From contig SEGS01000012.1 in the NCBI GenBank assembly GCA_004210915.1, positions 1 through 64,000 on the forward strand: a DNA stretch of 64,000 bases, written 5' to 3'. Source of the DNA: Variovorax sp. GTDB taxonomy: Bacteria > Pseudomonadota > Gammaproteobacteria > Burkholderiales > Burkholderiaceae_C. Under the pieces are notes generated by a model. The model did no database searches. It was given only the letters and a program-made list of their open reading frames with translations, and had not been told where the DNA came from. This document shows positions 57,707 to 64,000 of the stretch, in pieces (position 1 is the stretch's first letter; the number at the start of each line of letters is the position of its first letter). The translations under genes and the position numbers were made by a program.

Positions 57707-58189
57707 ATGGAAAGCATCGACCAGTTTGACCTCGCGATCCTGCAAGAACTGCAGACCAATGGCAGGCTCACGAACGCCGAGCTGGCGCAGCGCGTGGGCC
57801 TGTCGGCAGCGCCGTGCTGGCGCCGCGTGCGCGCGCTCGAAGATGCGGGCTTCATCAAGGGCTACCGCGCCGACATCGACCGCCACAAGATCGGCCTGGG
57901 CGTGCTCGCGTTCGTGCGCGTTGACACCGAGCGCGTGCAGGGCAACGCCACCCGCCAGCTCGAAGACGCGATCCGCAAGCTGCCCGAGGTGGTCGCCTGC
58001 CACTACATCAGCGGCACCGGCACCTTCGAGTTGCAGGTGGTGGCGCAGGACTTGGACAGCTTCTCCAGCTTCGCGCGGCAGCACCTGATGAACCTGCCCA
58101 ACGTGAAAGACCTGCACACGAGCTTTTCGCTGGGCGAGGTCAAGGCCAACAGCGCGCTGCCGCTCGGGCATCTCGCGGCGAAGCGGTAA
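57707..58189 (+). CDS. Lrp/AsnC-family transcriptional regulator
   Basis: A 160-residue feast/famine regulator. The N-terminal helix-turn-helix is QFDLAILQELQTNGRLTNAE then LAQRVGLSAAPCWRRVRALE; the C-terminal ligand-binding domain includes VACHYISGTGTFELQVVAQD. It is divergent from the indolepyruvate oxidoreductase gene across 177 bp, making that gene its most likely target with an amino acid as effector. The MFS gene starts 12 bp after its stop and is probably co-transcribed. Confidence 0.92.
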   Translation: MESIDQFDLAILQELQTNGRLTNAELAQRVGLSAAPCWRRVRALEDAGFIKGYRADIDRHKIGLGVLAFVRVDTERVQGNATRQLEDAIRKLPEVVACHYISGTGTFELQVVAQDLDSFSSFARQHLMNLPNVKDLHTSFSLGEVKANSALPLGHLAAKR

Positions 58190-58201
58190 CAATCGAAGGC
58201 C

Positions 58202-59818
58202 ATGCCACCGATCGCCCCCGAGGAGACCCCGCCCCCAGCCGCCAAGCCGCCGCGCATCGGCGCGCTGACGCCGCTCAAGCTGCCGGTGTTCCGCATGCTG
58301 TGGAGCACCTGGCTGGCGGCGAACATCTGCATGTGGATGAGCGACGTGGCCTCGGCGTGGCTGATGACCACGCTGACGACCACGCCGATCTGGGTCGCGC
58401 TGGTGCAGTCGGCGTCGACGCTGCCGGTGTTCCTGCTCGGGCTGCCGAGCGGCGCGCTGGCCGACATCCTGGACCGGCGGCGCTGGCTGGTCGCCACGCA
58501 GTTCTGGCTCGCGGGCACGGCCATCGTGCTGTGTGCCGCGATCGTGATGGAAGTGATGACGGCGCCGCTGCTGCTCGCGCTGACCTTCGCCAACGGCATC
58601 GGCCTGGCTCTGCGCTGGCCGGTGTTCGCCGCCATCGTGCCGGAGCTGGTGCCGCGGCCGCAGTTGCCCGCGGCGCTGGGTTTGAACGGCATCGCGATGA
58701 ACGCCTCGCGCATCATCGGCCCGCTGCTCGCAGGCGCGCTGATTGCGAGTGCGGGCAGCGTGTGGGTGTTCGGCCTGAACGCCGTGCTGTCGGTGGCGTC
58801 GGGCTTCGTCATCCTGCGCTGGCGGCGCGAGACCAAGCCCAATCCACTGGGCCGCGAGAAGCTGGTCGGCGCGATGCGCGTGGGCGTCCAGTTCGTGCGC
58901 CAGTCGGCACGCATGCGCGCGGTGATGGTGCGCATCTCGATCTTCTTCCTGCACAGCACCGCCTTGCTGGCCTTGCTGCCGCTGCTTGCGCGGCAGTTGC
59001 AGGGCGGCGATGCCGGCACCTTCACGCTGTTGCTGGCGGCGATGGGCAGTGGCGCCATCGTCGCTGTGCTGTTCATGCCGCGGCTGCGGCAGGCCTTCGG
59101 GCGCGACCAGCTGGTGATCCGCGGCGCGCTGCTGCAATCGGCCGCGACCGCGGTGATGGCGATCGCGCCGAACGCCTGGGTGGCCGTGCCTGCGATGTTC
59201 TTCGGCGGCATGGCGTGGATCACCGTGGCGAACTCGCTCTCGGTGTCTGCTCAGCTCGCGCTGCCCGACTGGGTGCGCGCGCGCGGGATGTCGATGTTCC
59301 AGATGGCGATCATGGGCGCGAGCGCCTTCGGCGCGGCGCTGTGGGGCCACATCGCGACGGTGAGCTCGCTGCAGACCAGCCTGCTTGTGGCGGCGGTCAG
59401 CGGCTCGCTCGCCATGGCCGTGGCGCTGCGCTACGTGCTCGACGGCACGGCCGACGACGACCTGAGCCCCGCACGCGCCGGCTGGGCCGAGACGCCGATG
59501 CACCAGGAACCGGGCGAAGGCCGCGTCGTGATCACGGTCGAGTACCTGATCGATCCCGCACGCGCCGCCGCTTTCCATCTGGTGATGCAGCAGACCCGGC
59601 GCACTCGCCTCTCTGAAGGCGCGATCGGCTGGGAGTTGTTGCATGACCTGGCCGAACCTGCGCGCTACGTCGAGCAGATCGTCGATCCCTCATGGACCGA
59701 TCACCTGCGGCGCTTCCACCGCGCGACGGCCGCCGACCTGGCGCTGCGCGAGCGACGGCTGGCCTTTCATGTGGGCCAGGAAGCGCCGGTGGTCACGCGC
59801 TACGTGGTGCAGCGCTGA
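58202..59818 (+). CDS. MFS exporter of the MFS_3/EntS-like family with C-terminal domain
   Basis: A 538-residue protein. The first 420 residues form a twelve-helix transporter: FRMLWSTWLAANICMWMSDV, ADILDRRRWLVATQFWLAGT, WPVFAAIVPELVPRPQLPAA and MSMFQMAIMGASAFGAALWG match the group that includes EntS. The last 110 or so residues (from GEGRVVITVEYLIDPARAAA) form a soluble domain rather like an ABM/dimeric alpha-beta fold. The substrate is unknown; being next to an Lrp-type gene raises amino acids or their derivatives as candidates. Confidence 0.85.
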   Translation: MPPIAPEETPPPAAKPPRIGALTPLKLPVFRMLWSTWLAANICMWMSDVASAWLMTTLTTTPIWVALVQSASTLPVFLLGLPSGALADILDRRRWLVATQFWLAGTAIVLCAAIVMEVMTAPLLLALTFANGIGLALRWPVFAAIVPELVPRPQLPAALGLNGIAMNASRIIGPLLAGALIASAGSVWVFGLNAVLSVASGFVILRWRRETKPNPLGREKLVGAMRVGVQFVRQSARMRAVMVRISIFFLHSTALLALLPLLARQLQGGDAGTFTLLLAAMGSGAIVAVLFMPRLRQAFGRDQLVIRGALLQSAATAVMAIAPNAWVAVPAMFFGGMAWITVANSLSVSAQLALPDWVRARGMSMFQMAIMGASAFGAALWGHIATVSSLQTSLLVAAVSGSLAMAVALRYVLDGTADDDLSPARAGWAETPMHQEPGEGRVVITVEYLIDPARAAAFHLVMQQTRRTRLSEGAIGWELLHDLAEPARYVEQIVDPSWTDHLRRFHRATAADLALRERRLAFHVGQEAPVVTRYVVQR

Positions 59819-59845
59819 TGCCGGGCCGGCTGCGCTCGCAGCAAA

Positions 59846-59992
59846 AATATTGACCAGTCGTACAAGTATTTAGCTCGACGTTGCGCTGCTTCGGGGCGTG
59901 AGCATGCTGCAAATTCGCTTGAGGATGGGCAATTGGTGCAGGCGTAGCCTTTGCTCAGGGTTAGTCATTAGTCAATTAATATTGACCAGTCG
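59846..59992. promoter_or_regulatory. Two copies of a 15-bp operator-like sequence upstream of the creatininase operon
   Basis: AATATTGACCAGTCG occurs at 59846-59860 and 59978-59992, 132 bp apart, in the same orientation. Each continues as a degenerate palindrome: TTGACCA-GT-CGTACAA and TTGACCA-GT-CGGATAA. The first half is identical to half of the published RutR-type site TTGACCAnnTGGTCAA, but the second half only partly matches. The second copy abuts GATAAT (59993-59998), a possible -10 for the operon, so a bound protein would block transcription. A tandem TTAGTCA TTAGTCA (59961-59974) lies just upstream. A GntR- or TetR-family repressor is inferred. Confidence 0.5.
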
Positions 59993-60030
59993 GATAATTT
60001 TGATTCCCCATCAAAAGCGGAAGACCTGTG

Positions 60031-60849
60031 ATGACGACACGCCTGCGCACGCGCTACTGGTCCGATCTGACCAGCGAAGAGTTTTCCCGCCTCGACCGCG
60101 AACGGCTGATCGCCGTGCTGCCAGTGGGCGCGACGGAGCAGCATGGGCCGCACCTGCCGATGTCAACCGACACCGCGACCATCGACGGCATGGTGGAGGC
60201 AACGATCCCCCACCTGCCCGACGACCTGCCGGTGCTGTTCCTGCCGACCGTGGCCTACGGCAAGAGCAACGAGCATTCGCGCTACCCCGGCACGCTGACC
60301 GTGTCGGCCGCCACGCTGATCGCGCTATGGAAGGACATCGGCGCCTGCGTGGCCAAGGCCGGCGTGCGCAAGCTGGTGCTCTACAACAGCCATGGCGGCC
60401 AGATGGGCGTGATGGACATCGTGGGGCGCGACCTGCGCGAGGAACACGACATGATGGTCGTGTCGGCCAACTGGTACACGCTGGGCCTGCCCGAAGGCCT
60501 GTTCACCGCGCATGAAGGCAAGCACGGCGTGCATGCGGGCGACCTCGAGAGCTCGGTGATGCTGCACCTCACGCCCGACGACGTGCAGGCCGACAAGTTC
60601 CAGAACTTCCATTCGATGACGGAAGACCTGGCCCGCGAGAACAAATTCCTGTCGATCACGCCCACCGGCAAGCTTGGCTGGCAGATGCACGACATCAACC
60701 CCGCAGGCGCCGCCGGTGATGCCACCCGCGCCACCGCCGAGAAGGGCGCGGCCGTGCTCGACCACGTGGGTCGGCGCTTCGTCGAGCTGCTGCACGAAGT
60801 CGACCGCTTCCCGCTTTCGCGCTTGGACAACGTACCGGCGTGGCGCTGA
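60031..60849 (+). CDS. Creatininase-family amidohydrolase
   Basis: A 272-residue metal-dependent amidohydrolase of unknown substrate. Expected metal ligands are present: E36 and H38 in TEQHGPHLPMSTDT, D47 in the same stretch, H121 in NSHGGQMG, and E173 in HAGDLESS. Known members hydrolyse creatinine, formamides of purine/pyrimidine intermediates or mycofactocin-related peptides. The ATG at 60031 has GGAAG seven bases upstream. First gene of an operon with an ABC importer and an FAD oxidase; the two operator-like repeats precede it. Confidence 0.87.
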   Translation: MTTRLRTRYWSDLTSEEFSRLDRERLIAVLPVGATEQHGPHLPMSTDTATIDGMVEATIPHLPDDLPVLFLPTVAYGKSNEHSRYPGTLTVSAATLIALWKDIGACVAKAGVRKLVLYNSHGGQMGVMDIVGRDLREEHDMMVVSANWYTLGLPEGLFTAHEGKHGVHAGDLESSVMLHLTPDDVQADKFQNFHSMTEDLARENKFLSITPTGKLGWQMHDINPAGAAGDATRATAEKGAAVLDHVGRRFVELLHEVDRFPLSRLDNVPAWR

Positions 60850-60851
60850 GC

Positions 60852-61670
60852 ATGAACACCACGGCCACAGCTTCTGCCCCCGCGCCGCTGGTCAGCCTGC
60901 GCAGCGTCGGGAAACGCTTCGCGAACGGCACGCTCGCGCTGCAGGGCATGACCCTCGACTGCGGCGAGCACGACTTCATCAGCTTCCTCGGCCCCTCGGG
61001 CTGCGGGAAGAGCACCGCACTGCGCCTGATCGCCGGCCTCACGCGCGCGAGTTCGGGCGAGCTCATCTGGTCGCGCCAGAACACAGGTGCCGGGAGCGGC
61101 GGCAGCAAGAGCGACCGCGAGTTGGGCTTCGTGTTCCAGGAGCCCACGCTCATGCCGTGGGCCAAGGTGTTCGACAACGTCTGGCTGCCGCTCAAGCTGG
61201 CGGGCACGAGCCGTGACGCGGCTGCGCCGGTGGTCGAGCAGGCGCTCGAGATGGTGGGCCTGTCGCGCTTCGCCGACGTCTACCCGCGCGAACTCTCTGG
61301 CGGCATGAAGATGCGCGTGTCGATCGCGCGCGCGCTGGTCACGCGCCCGCGCCTGCTGCTGATGGACGAGCCCTTTGCCGCACTCGATGAGATGACGCGC
61401 ATCAAGCTCAACAACGACCTCCTCGCAATCTGGCGCGAGCACCGCTTCTCGGTGATCTTCGTCACGCACAGCGTCTATGAGTCGGTCTACCTGTCGAATC
61501 GCATCATCGTGATGGCGGCGCGTCCAGGTCGCGTGATCGACGAGATCCGCATCGACGAGCCGTATCCCCGGGGCGAAGCCTTCCGGACCTCGAGCCGTTA
61601 CAACGCGCACTGCAGCGCGGTGTCCCAGTCCTTGCACGGAGCGCTCCATGGCATCGACATCGATCATTGA
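60852..61670 (+). CDS. ABC transporter ATP-binding protein (SsuB/TauB-like)
   Basis: A 272-residue ATPase energising an importer. Walker A GPSGCGKS is at 47-54, the signature LSGGM at 148-152 and Walker B LLLMDEP at 168-174, with the D-loop AALDE. FVFQEPTLMPWAKVFDNVWL is the Q-loop region typical of the taurine/nitrate/sulfonate class. Its ATG lies 2 bp after the creatininase stop. The gene overlaps the permease by 23 bp. Confidence 0.93.
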   Translation: MNTTATASAPAPLVSLRSVGKRFANGTLALQGMTLDCGEHDFISFLGPSGCGKSTALRLIAGLTRASSGELIWSRQNTGAGSGGSKSDRELGFVFQEPTLMPWAKVFDNVWLPLKLAGTSRDAAAPVVEQALEMVGLSRFADVYPRELSGGMKMRVSIARALVTRPRLLLMDEPFAALDEMTRIKLNNDLLAIWREHRFSVIFVTHSVYESVYLSNRIIVMAARPGRVIDEIRIDEPYPRGEAFRTSSRYNAHCSAVSQSLHGALHGIDIDH

Positions 61671-62529
61671 GCCCACCGTGGCTATCGAGGAAAGCGACGC
61701 GAACTCCGCCGAGGCTCTGCGCGCACGCGACGAACGCCTGCGCCGACGCGAACGCAGCCTGCGCGTGGCGGTGCCGATCGCCGTCGTCGCAGTGCTGCTC
61801 ATCGTGTGGGAGGCGCTGGTGCGCATCAACAACGTGCCGCACTACATCATCCCCGCGCCCTCGCTGATCTTCACGACGCTGGTCGACAACTGGGGCACGC
61901 TGTCGGGCGCGCTGTGGTTCACCGTCAAGCTCACCTTGCTGGCGCTGCTGGCGGCCATCGTCGGTGGTGTGCTGCTGGCGATCGCGTTCGCGCTGTTCAA
62001 GTGGGTCGAGATCGGCCTGTTCCCGATCGCGGTGATCCTGCAGGTCACGCCGATCATCGCGATCGCGCCGCTGATCCTGATCTACGTGTCGAGCACCACG
62101 GCCGCGCTGCTGCTGTGCGCCTGGATCGTGGCCTTCTTCCCGATCCTGTCGAACACCGTCATCGGCCTCAAGAGCGCCGACAGCAACCTGCGCGACCTGT
62201 TCCAGCTCTACAAGGCCTCGCCCTGGCAGACCTTTCGCTACTTGCTCGCGCCGAGCGCGCTGCCCTACTTCATGGCGGGCCTGAAGATCGCGGGTGGCCT
62301 GAGCCTGATCGGCGCGGTGGTGGCGGAGTTCACCGCCGGTACCGCGGGCCGCGAAACCGGGTTGGCCTCGCGCATCCTCGAGTCGAGCTTTCGCACCGAG
62401 ATTCCGATGATGTTCGCCGCGCTGCTGCTGGTGTCGCTGCTCGGCATCGCGATCTTTCTGGTGTTCGCGGCGCTGTCGCGCCTGGTGCTCGGCCACTGGC
62501 ACGAGAGCGAAATGCGGAGAGAGCGATGA
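61648..62529 (+). CDS. ABC transporter permease (SsuC/TauC-like)
   Basis: A 293-residue permease with about six helices. The inner-membrane EAA-type loop is in LFQLYKASPWQTFRYLLAPS with ALPYFMAGLKIAGG following. The N-terminal 40 residues are polar and charged, longer than usual. It overlaps the ATPase gene by 23 bp and the FAD oxidase start by four bases (ATGA), so the module is translationally linked. Substrate class is aliphatic or heteroaromatic nitrogen/sulfur compounds by family, not proven. Confidence 0.92.
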   Translation: MASTSIIEPTVAIEESDANSAEALRARDERLRRRERSLRVAVPIAVVAVLLIVWEALVRINNVPHYIIPAPSLIFTTLVDNWGTLSGALWFTVKLTLLALLAAIVGGVLLAIAFALFKWVEIGLFPIAVILQVTPIIAIAPLILIYVSSTTAALLLCAWIVAFFPILSNTVIGLKSADSNLRDLFQLYKASPWQTFRYLLAPSALPYFMAGLKIAGGLSLIGAVVAEFTAGTAGRETGLASRILESSFRTEIPMMFAALLLVSLLGIAIFLVFAALSRLVLGHWHESEMRRER

Positions 62530-63896
62530 GCACGACGGCAGCCATCGATTGGGGTGCCGTGCGCGCGGATCTGCATGGCCTGAACCTCATCGACGCACCG
62601 GGACAGCGCAAGCAGCTGTCGCGCGACTTCTACTGGTACAGCCCGATCCTCACGGCGCAGCTTTCCAACTGTCTGGCGGACCTGGTGGTCAAGGTCAGCA
62701 CCGAGGACGACGTGCGCCAGGTCTGCGCGGTGGCCGCCAAATGGAAGTTGCCACTGACCGTGCGTGGCGGCGGCACCGGCAACTACGGGCAGTGCGTGCC
62801 GCTGCACAACGGGTTGGTGCTCGACGTCACACAGATGTGCCGCGTGCTCGCGGTCGACGAAGGCCGCGTGCGCGTGCAGGCCGGTGCGCGCATGCATGAC
62901 ATCGAGCAAGCCGTGGCCGAAACCGGCCAAGCGCTGCGCATGTGGCCATCGACCTGGCACGTGGCGTCGATTGGCGGCTTCATCTCGGGCGGTTTCGGCG
63001 GCATCGGCTCGGTGCGCCACGGCATCCTGCGCGACCCCGGCAACATGCTGCGCGCGCGTGTGATGACTGTCGAGCGTGCGCCGCGCGTCATCGAGCTGGA
63101 GGGCGAGGAGATCCAGCAGGTGCAGCACGCCTTCGGGACCAACGGCGTGATCCTCGACGTCGAGGTCGCACTGAGCCCGGCTGTTGAATGGGTGCACTGC
63201 ACTGCGCTATTCGACAGCTACCGCGGTGCGCTCGACTTCAGCGTGGCCGCAAGCACGCCGGAGATCGATCTGTTCCTGCTGTCGACTGTCGAGGCGCGCT
63301 TCTCGCCTTACTACGTGCAGATGGGCGCGCACTTCCCTCCTGATCGGCATGCGGCCTTCACCATGGTGGCGCCGGAGTCGATGACACGCTTCCGTGCCTT
63401 GGTCGAGGCGCACGGCGGCACTGTCTCGCTGGCCGGCACCGAGGCCGAGCTGGTGGCGCAAGGCCTGCCGCCGGCCTACGAGTGCGCGTTCAACCACACG
63501 ACGCTGCAGGCGCTCAAGGTCGACCGCAGCTGGACCTACCTGCAGGTCGCGTATGCGCAGCCCTTCGACCCGGCCGTGGTCGACCGACACCTCGCGCTGT
63601 TCGGCGACGAGGTGCTGCAGCACCACGATTTCGCGCGCGCCGGCGGCGCCTACGGCACTTTCGGCATCCTCCTGGTTCGCTGGAAGGACGAGGCACACCA
63701 GTACGAGGTGATGCGCGAGATTGAGTCCCAGGGCGGCTGCCAGATCTTCAATCCGCACGTCTACACCATCGAGGATGGCGGCATGAAGGCCATCGACGAC
63801 CAGCAGATCGCCTTCAAGAAGCGCAGCGACCCGATGGGCCTCATGAACCCCGGCAAGACCCGCGGCTGGACCCCGGACATGGCGCGCGACGCCTGA
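62526..63896 (+). CDS. FAD-binding PCMH-type oxidoreductase (FAD-linked oxidase)
   Basis: A 456-residue flavoenzyme of the VAO/PCMH group. The FAD pyrophosphate-binding loop is RGGGTGNYGQ (80-89), then VPLHNGLVLD; WPSTWHVASIGGFISGGFGG is the next FAD-contact region, and GLMNPGKTRGW at the C-terminus is the common ending. Relatives oxidise hydroxy acids, lactate/glycolate or N-heterocyclic and amine substrates. Its overlap with the permease and position in a creatininase/ABC operon suggest it oxidises the imported or hydrolysed compound, an inference. Confidence 0.87.
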   Translation: MSTTAAIDWGAVRADLHGLNLIDAPGQRKQLSRDFYWYSPILTAQLSNCLADLVVKVSTEDDVRQVCAVAAKWKLPLTVRGGGTGNYGQCVPLHNGLVLDVTQMCRVLAVDEGRVRVQAGARMHDIEQAVAETGQALRMWPSTWHVASIGGFISGGFGGIGSVRHGILRDPGNMLRARVMTVERAPRVIELEGEEIQQVQHAFGTNGVILDVEVALSPAVEWVHCTALFDSYRGALDFSVAASTPEIDLFLLSTVEARFSPYYVQMGAHFPPDRHAAFTMVAPESMTRFRALVEAHGGTVSLAGTEAELVAQGLPPAYECAFNHTTLQALKVDRSWTYLQVAYAQPFDPAVVDRHLALFGDEVLQHHDFARAGGAYGTFGILLVRWKDEAHQYEVMREIESQGGCQIFNPHVYTIEDGGMKAIDDQQIAFKKRSDPMGLMNPGKTRGWTPDMARDA

Positions 63897-63937
63897 AGTT
63901 TTCTCAGCTCCCCGACAAACCCAAGAAAGGCACTTCC

Positions 63938-64000
63938 ATGCGACACCAGGCTCCCTTCATCGCCCGCGCCCTGCTGACGACGCTTCTCGCCGGCACCGCC
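63938..64000 (+). CDS. N-terminus of an exported protein, probably the ABC substrate-binding protein (cut by window end)
   Basis: The first 21 codons read MRHQAPFIARALLTTLLAGT and continue out of the window. This is a typical Sec signal-peptide start with a basic N-region and a hydrophobic core. AAAGG lies eight bases before the ATG. Its place directly after an importer ATPase, permease and oxidase makes a periplasmic binding protein the likely identity, but the diagnostic part is not present. Confidence 0.6.
   Translation, partial: MRHQAPFIARALLTTLLAGTA

Overview
The window reads as a chromosomal segment of a high-GC betaproteobacterium of the order Burkholderiales, most likely family Comamonadaceae and Variovorax-like. 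This rests on the gene order (rpsL-rpsG-fusA-tuf; def/fmt next to a LysM gene, dprA and smg; yajC-secD-secF; purE-purK-tsaC), on a fused indolepyruvate ferredoxin oxidoreductase, and on the style of the proteins. No database search was possible. No rRNA, tRNA, insertion sequence, phage gene or CRISPR array was seen. Coding density is high and many neighbours overlap by 1-4 bp.

Layout. 1-3552: str operon on the minus strand (rpsL, rpsG, fusA, start of tuf) with a good sigma-70 promoter. 3577-7346: minus-strand run hemJ, vanZ-like, [2Fe-2S] ferredoxin, alpha/beta hydrolase, D,D-carboxypeptidase. 7380-7517: a candidate small RNA between hemJ and hemB, with its own promoter and terminator and a hairpin loop complementary to Shine-Dalgarno sequences. 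7655-15258: hemB, corA, a small repeat-containing exported protein, a LysR regulator, an isomerase/dienelactone hydrolase/amidohydrolase run, an SDR and marC. 15255-18633: a DUF1800/DUF1501 pair whose DUF1501 gene is frameshifted. 18811-22757: pyrF, a UDG-like gene, rimI, tsaB and a BamE-like lipoprotein. 22898-27521: an SRPBCC protein, an NlpC/P60 lipoprotein, a PBP4-type enzyme, a lipase-like lipoprotein and a hypothetical gene.

27733-36499: tsaC, purK and purE, divergent from a thioredoxin-TPR gene; a META-domain lipoprotein; a large glycine-rich lipoprotein facing a LuxR-type regulator; purC. 36598-41508: lower glycolysis (class I aldolase, pyruvate kinase, phosphoglycerate kinase) with an esterase-like lipoprotein. 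41545-44613: azlD, azlC, fmt, a BamE-like lipoprotein and def, closely packed. 44776-53651: LysM protein, dprA and smg on plus; DUF1631, secF, secD and yajC on minus. 53933-59818: fused indolepyruvate oxidoreductase divergent from an Lrp-type regulator and an MFS exporter. 60031-64000: a creatininase-like amidohydrolase, an ABC importer and an FAD-linked oxidase, cut by the window end, behind a promoter region with two copies of a 15-bp operator-like sequence.

Most of the window is housekeeping: translation, peptide-chain maturation, t6A modification, purine and pyrimidine synthesis, glycolysis, haem synthesis, protein export and envelope. The parts most worth following up are the candidate small RNA upstream of hemJ, the unassigned amidohydrolase/ABC/FAD-oxidase operon with its paired operators, the broken DUF1501 gene, and a uracil-DNA-glycosylase-like protein without the usual iron-sulfur cysteines.
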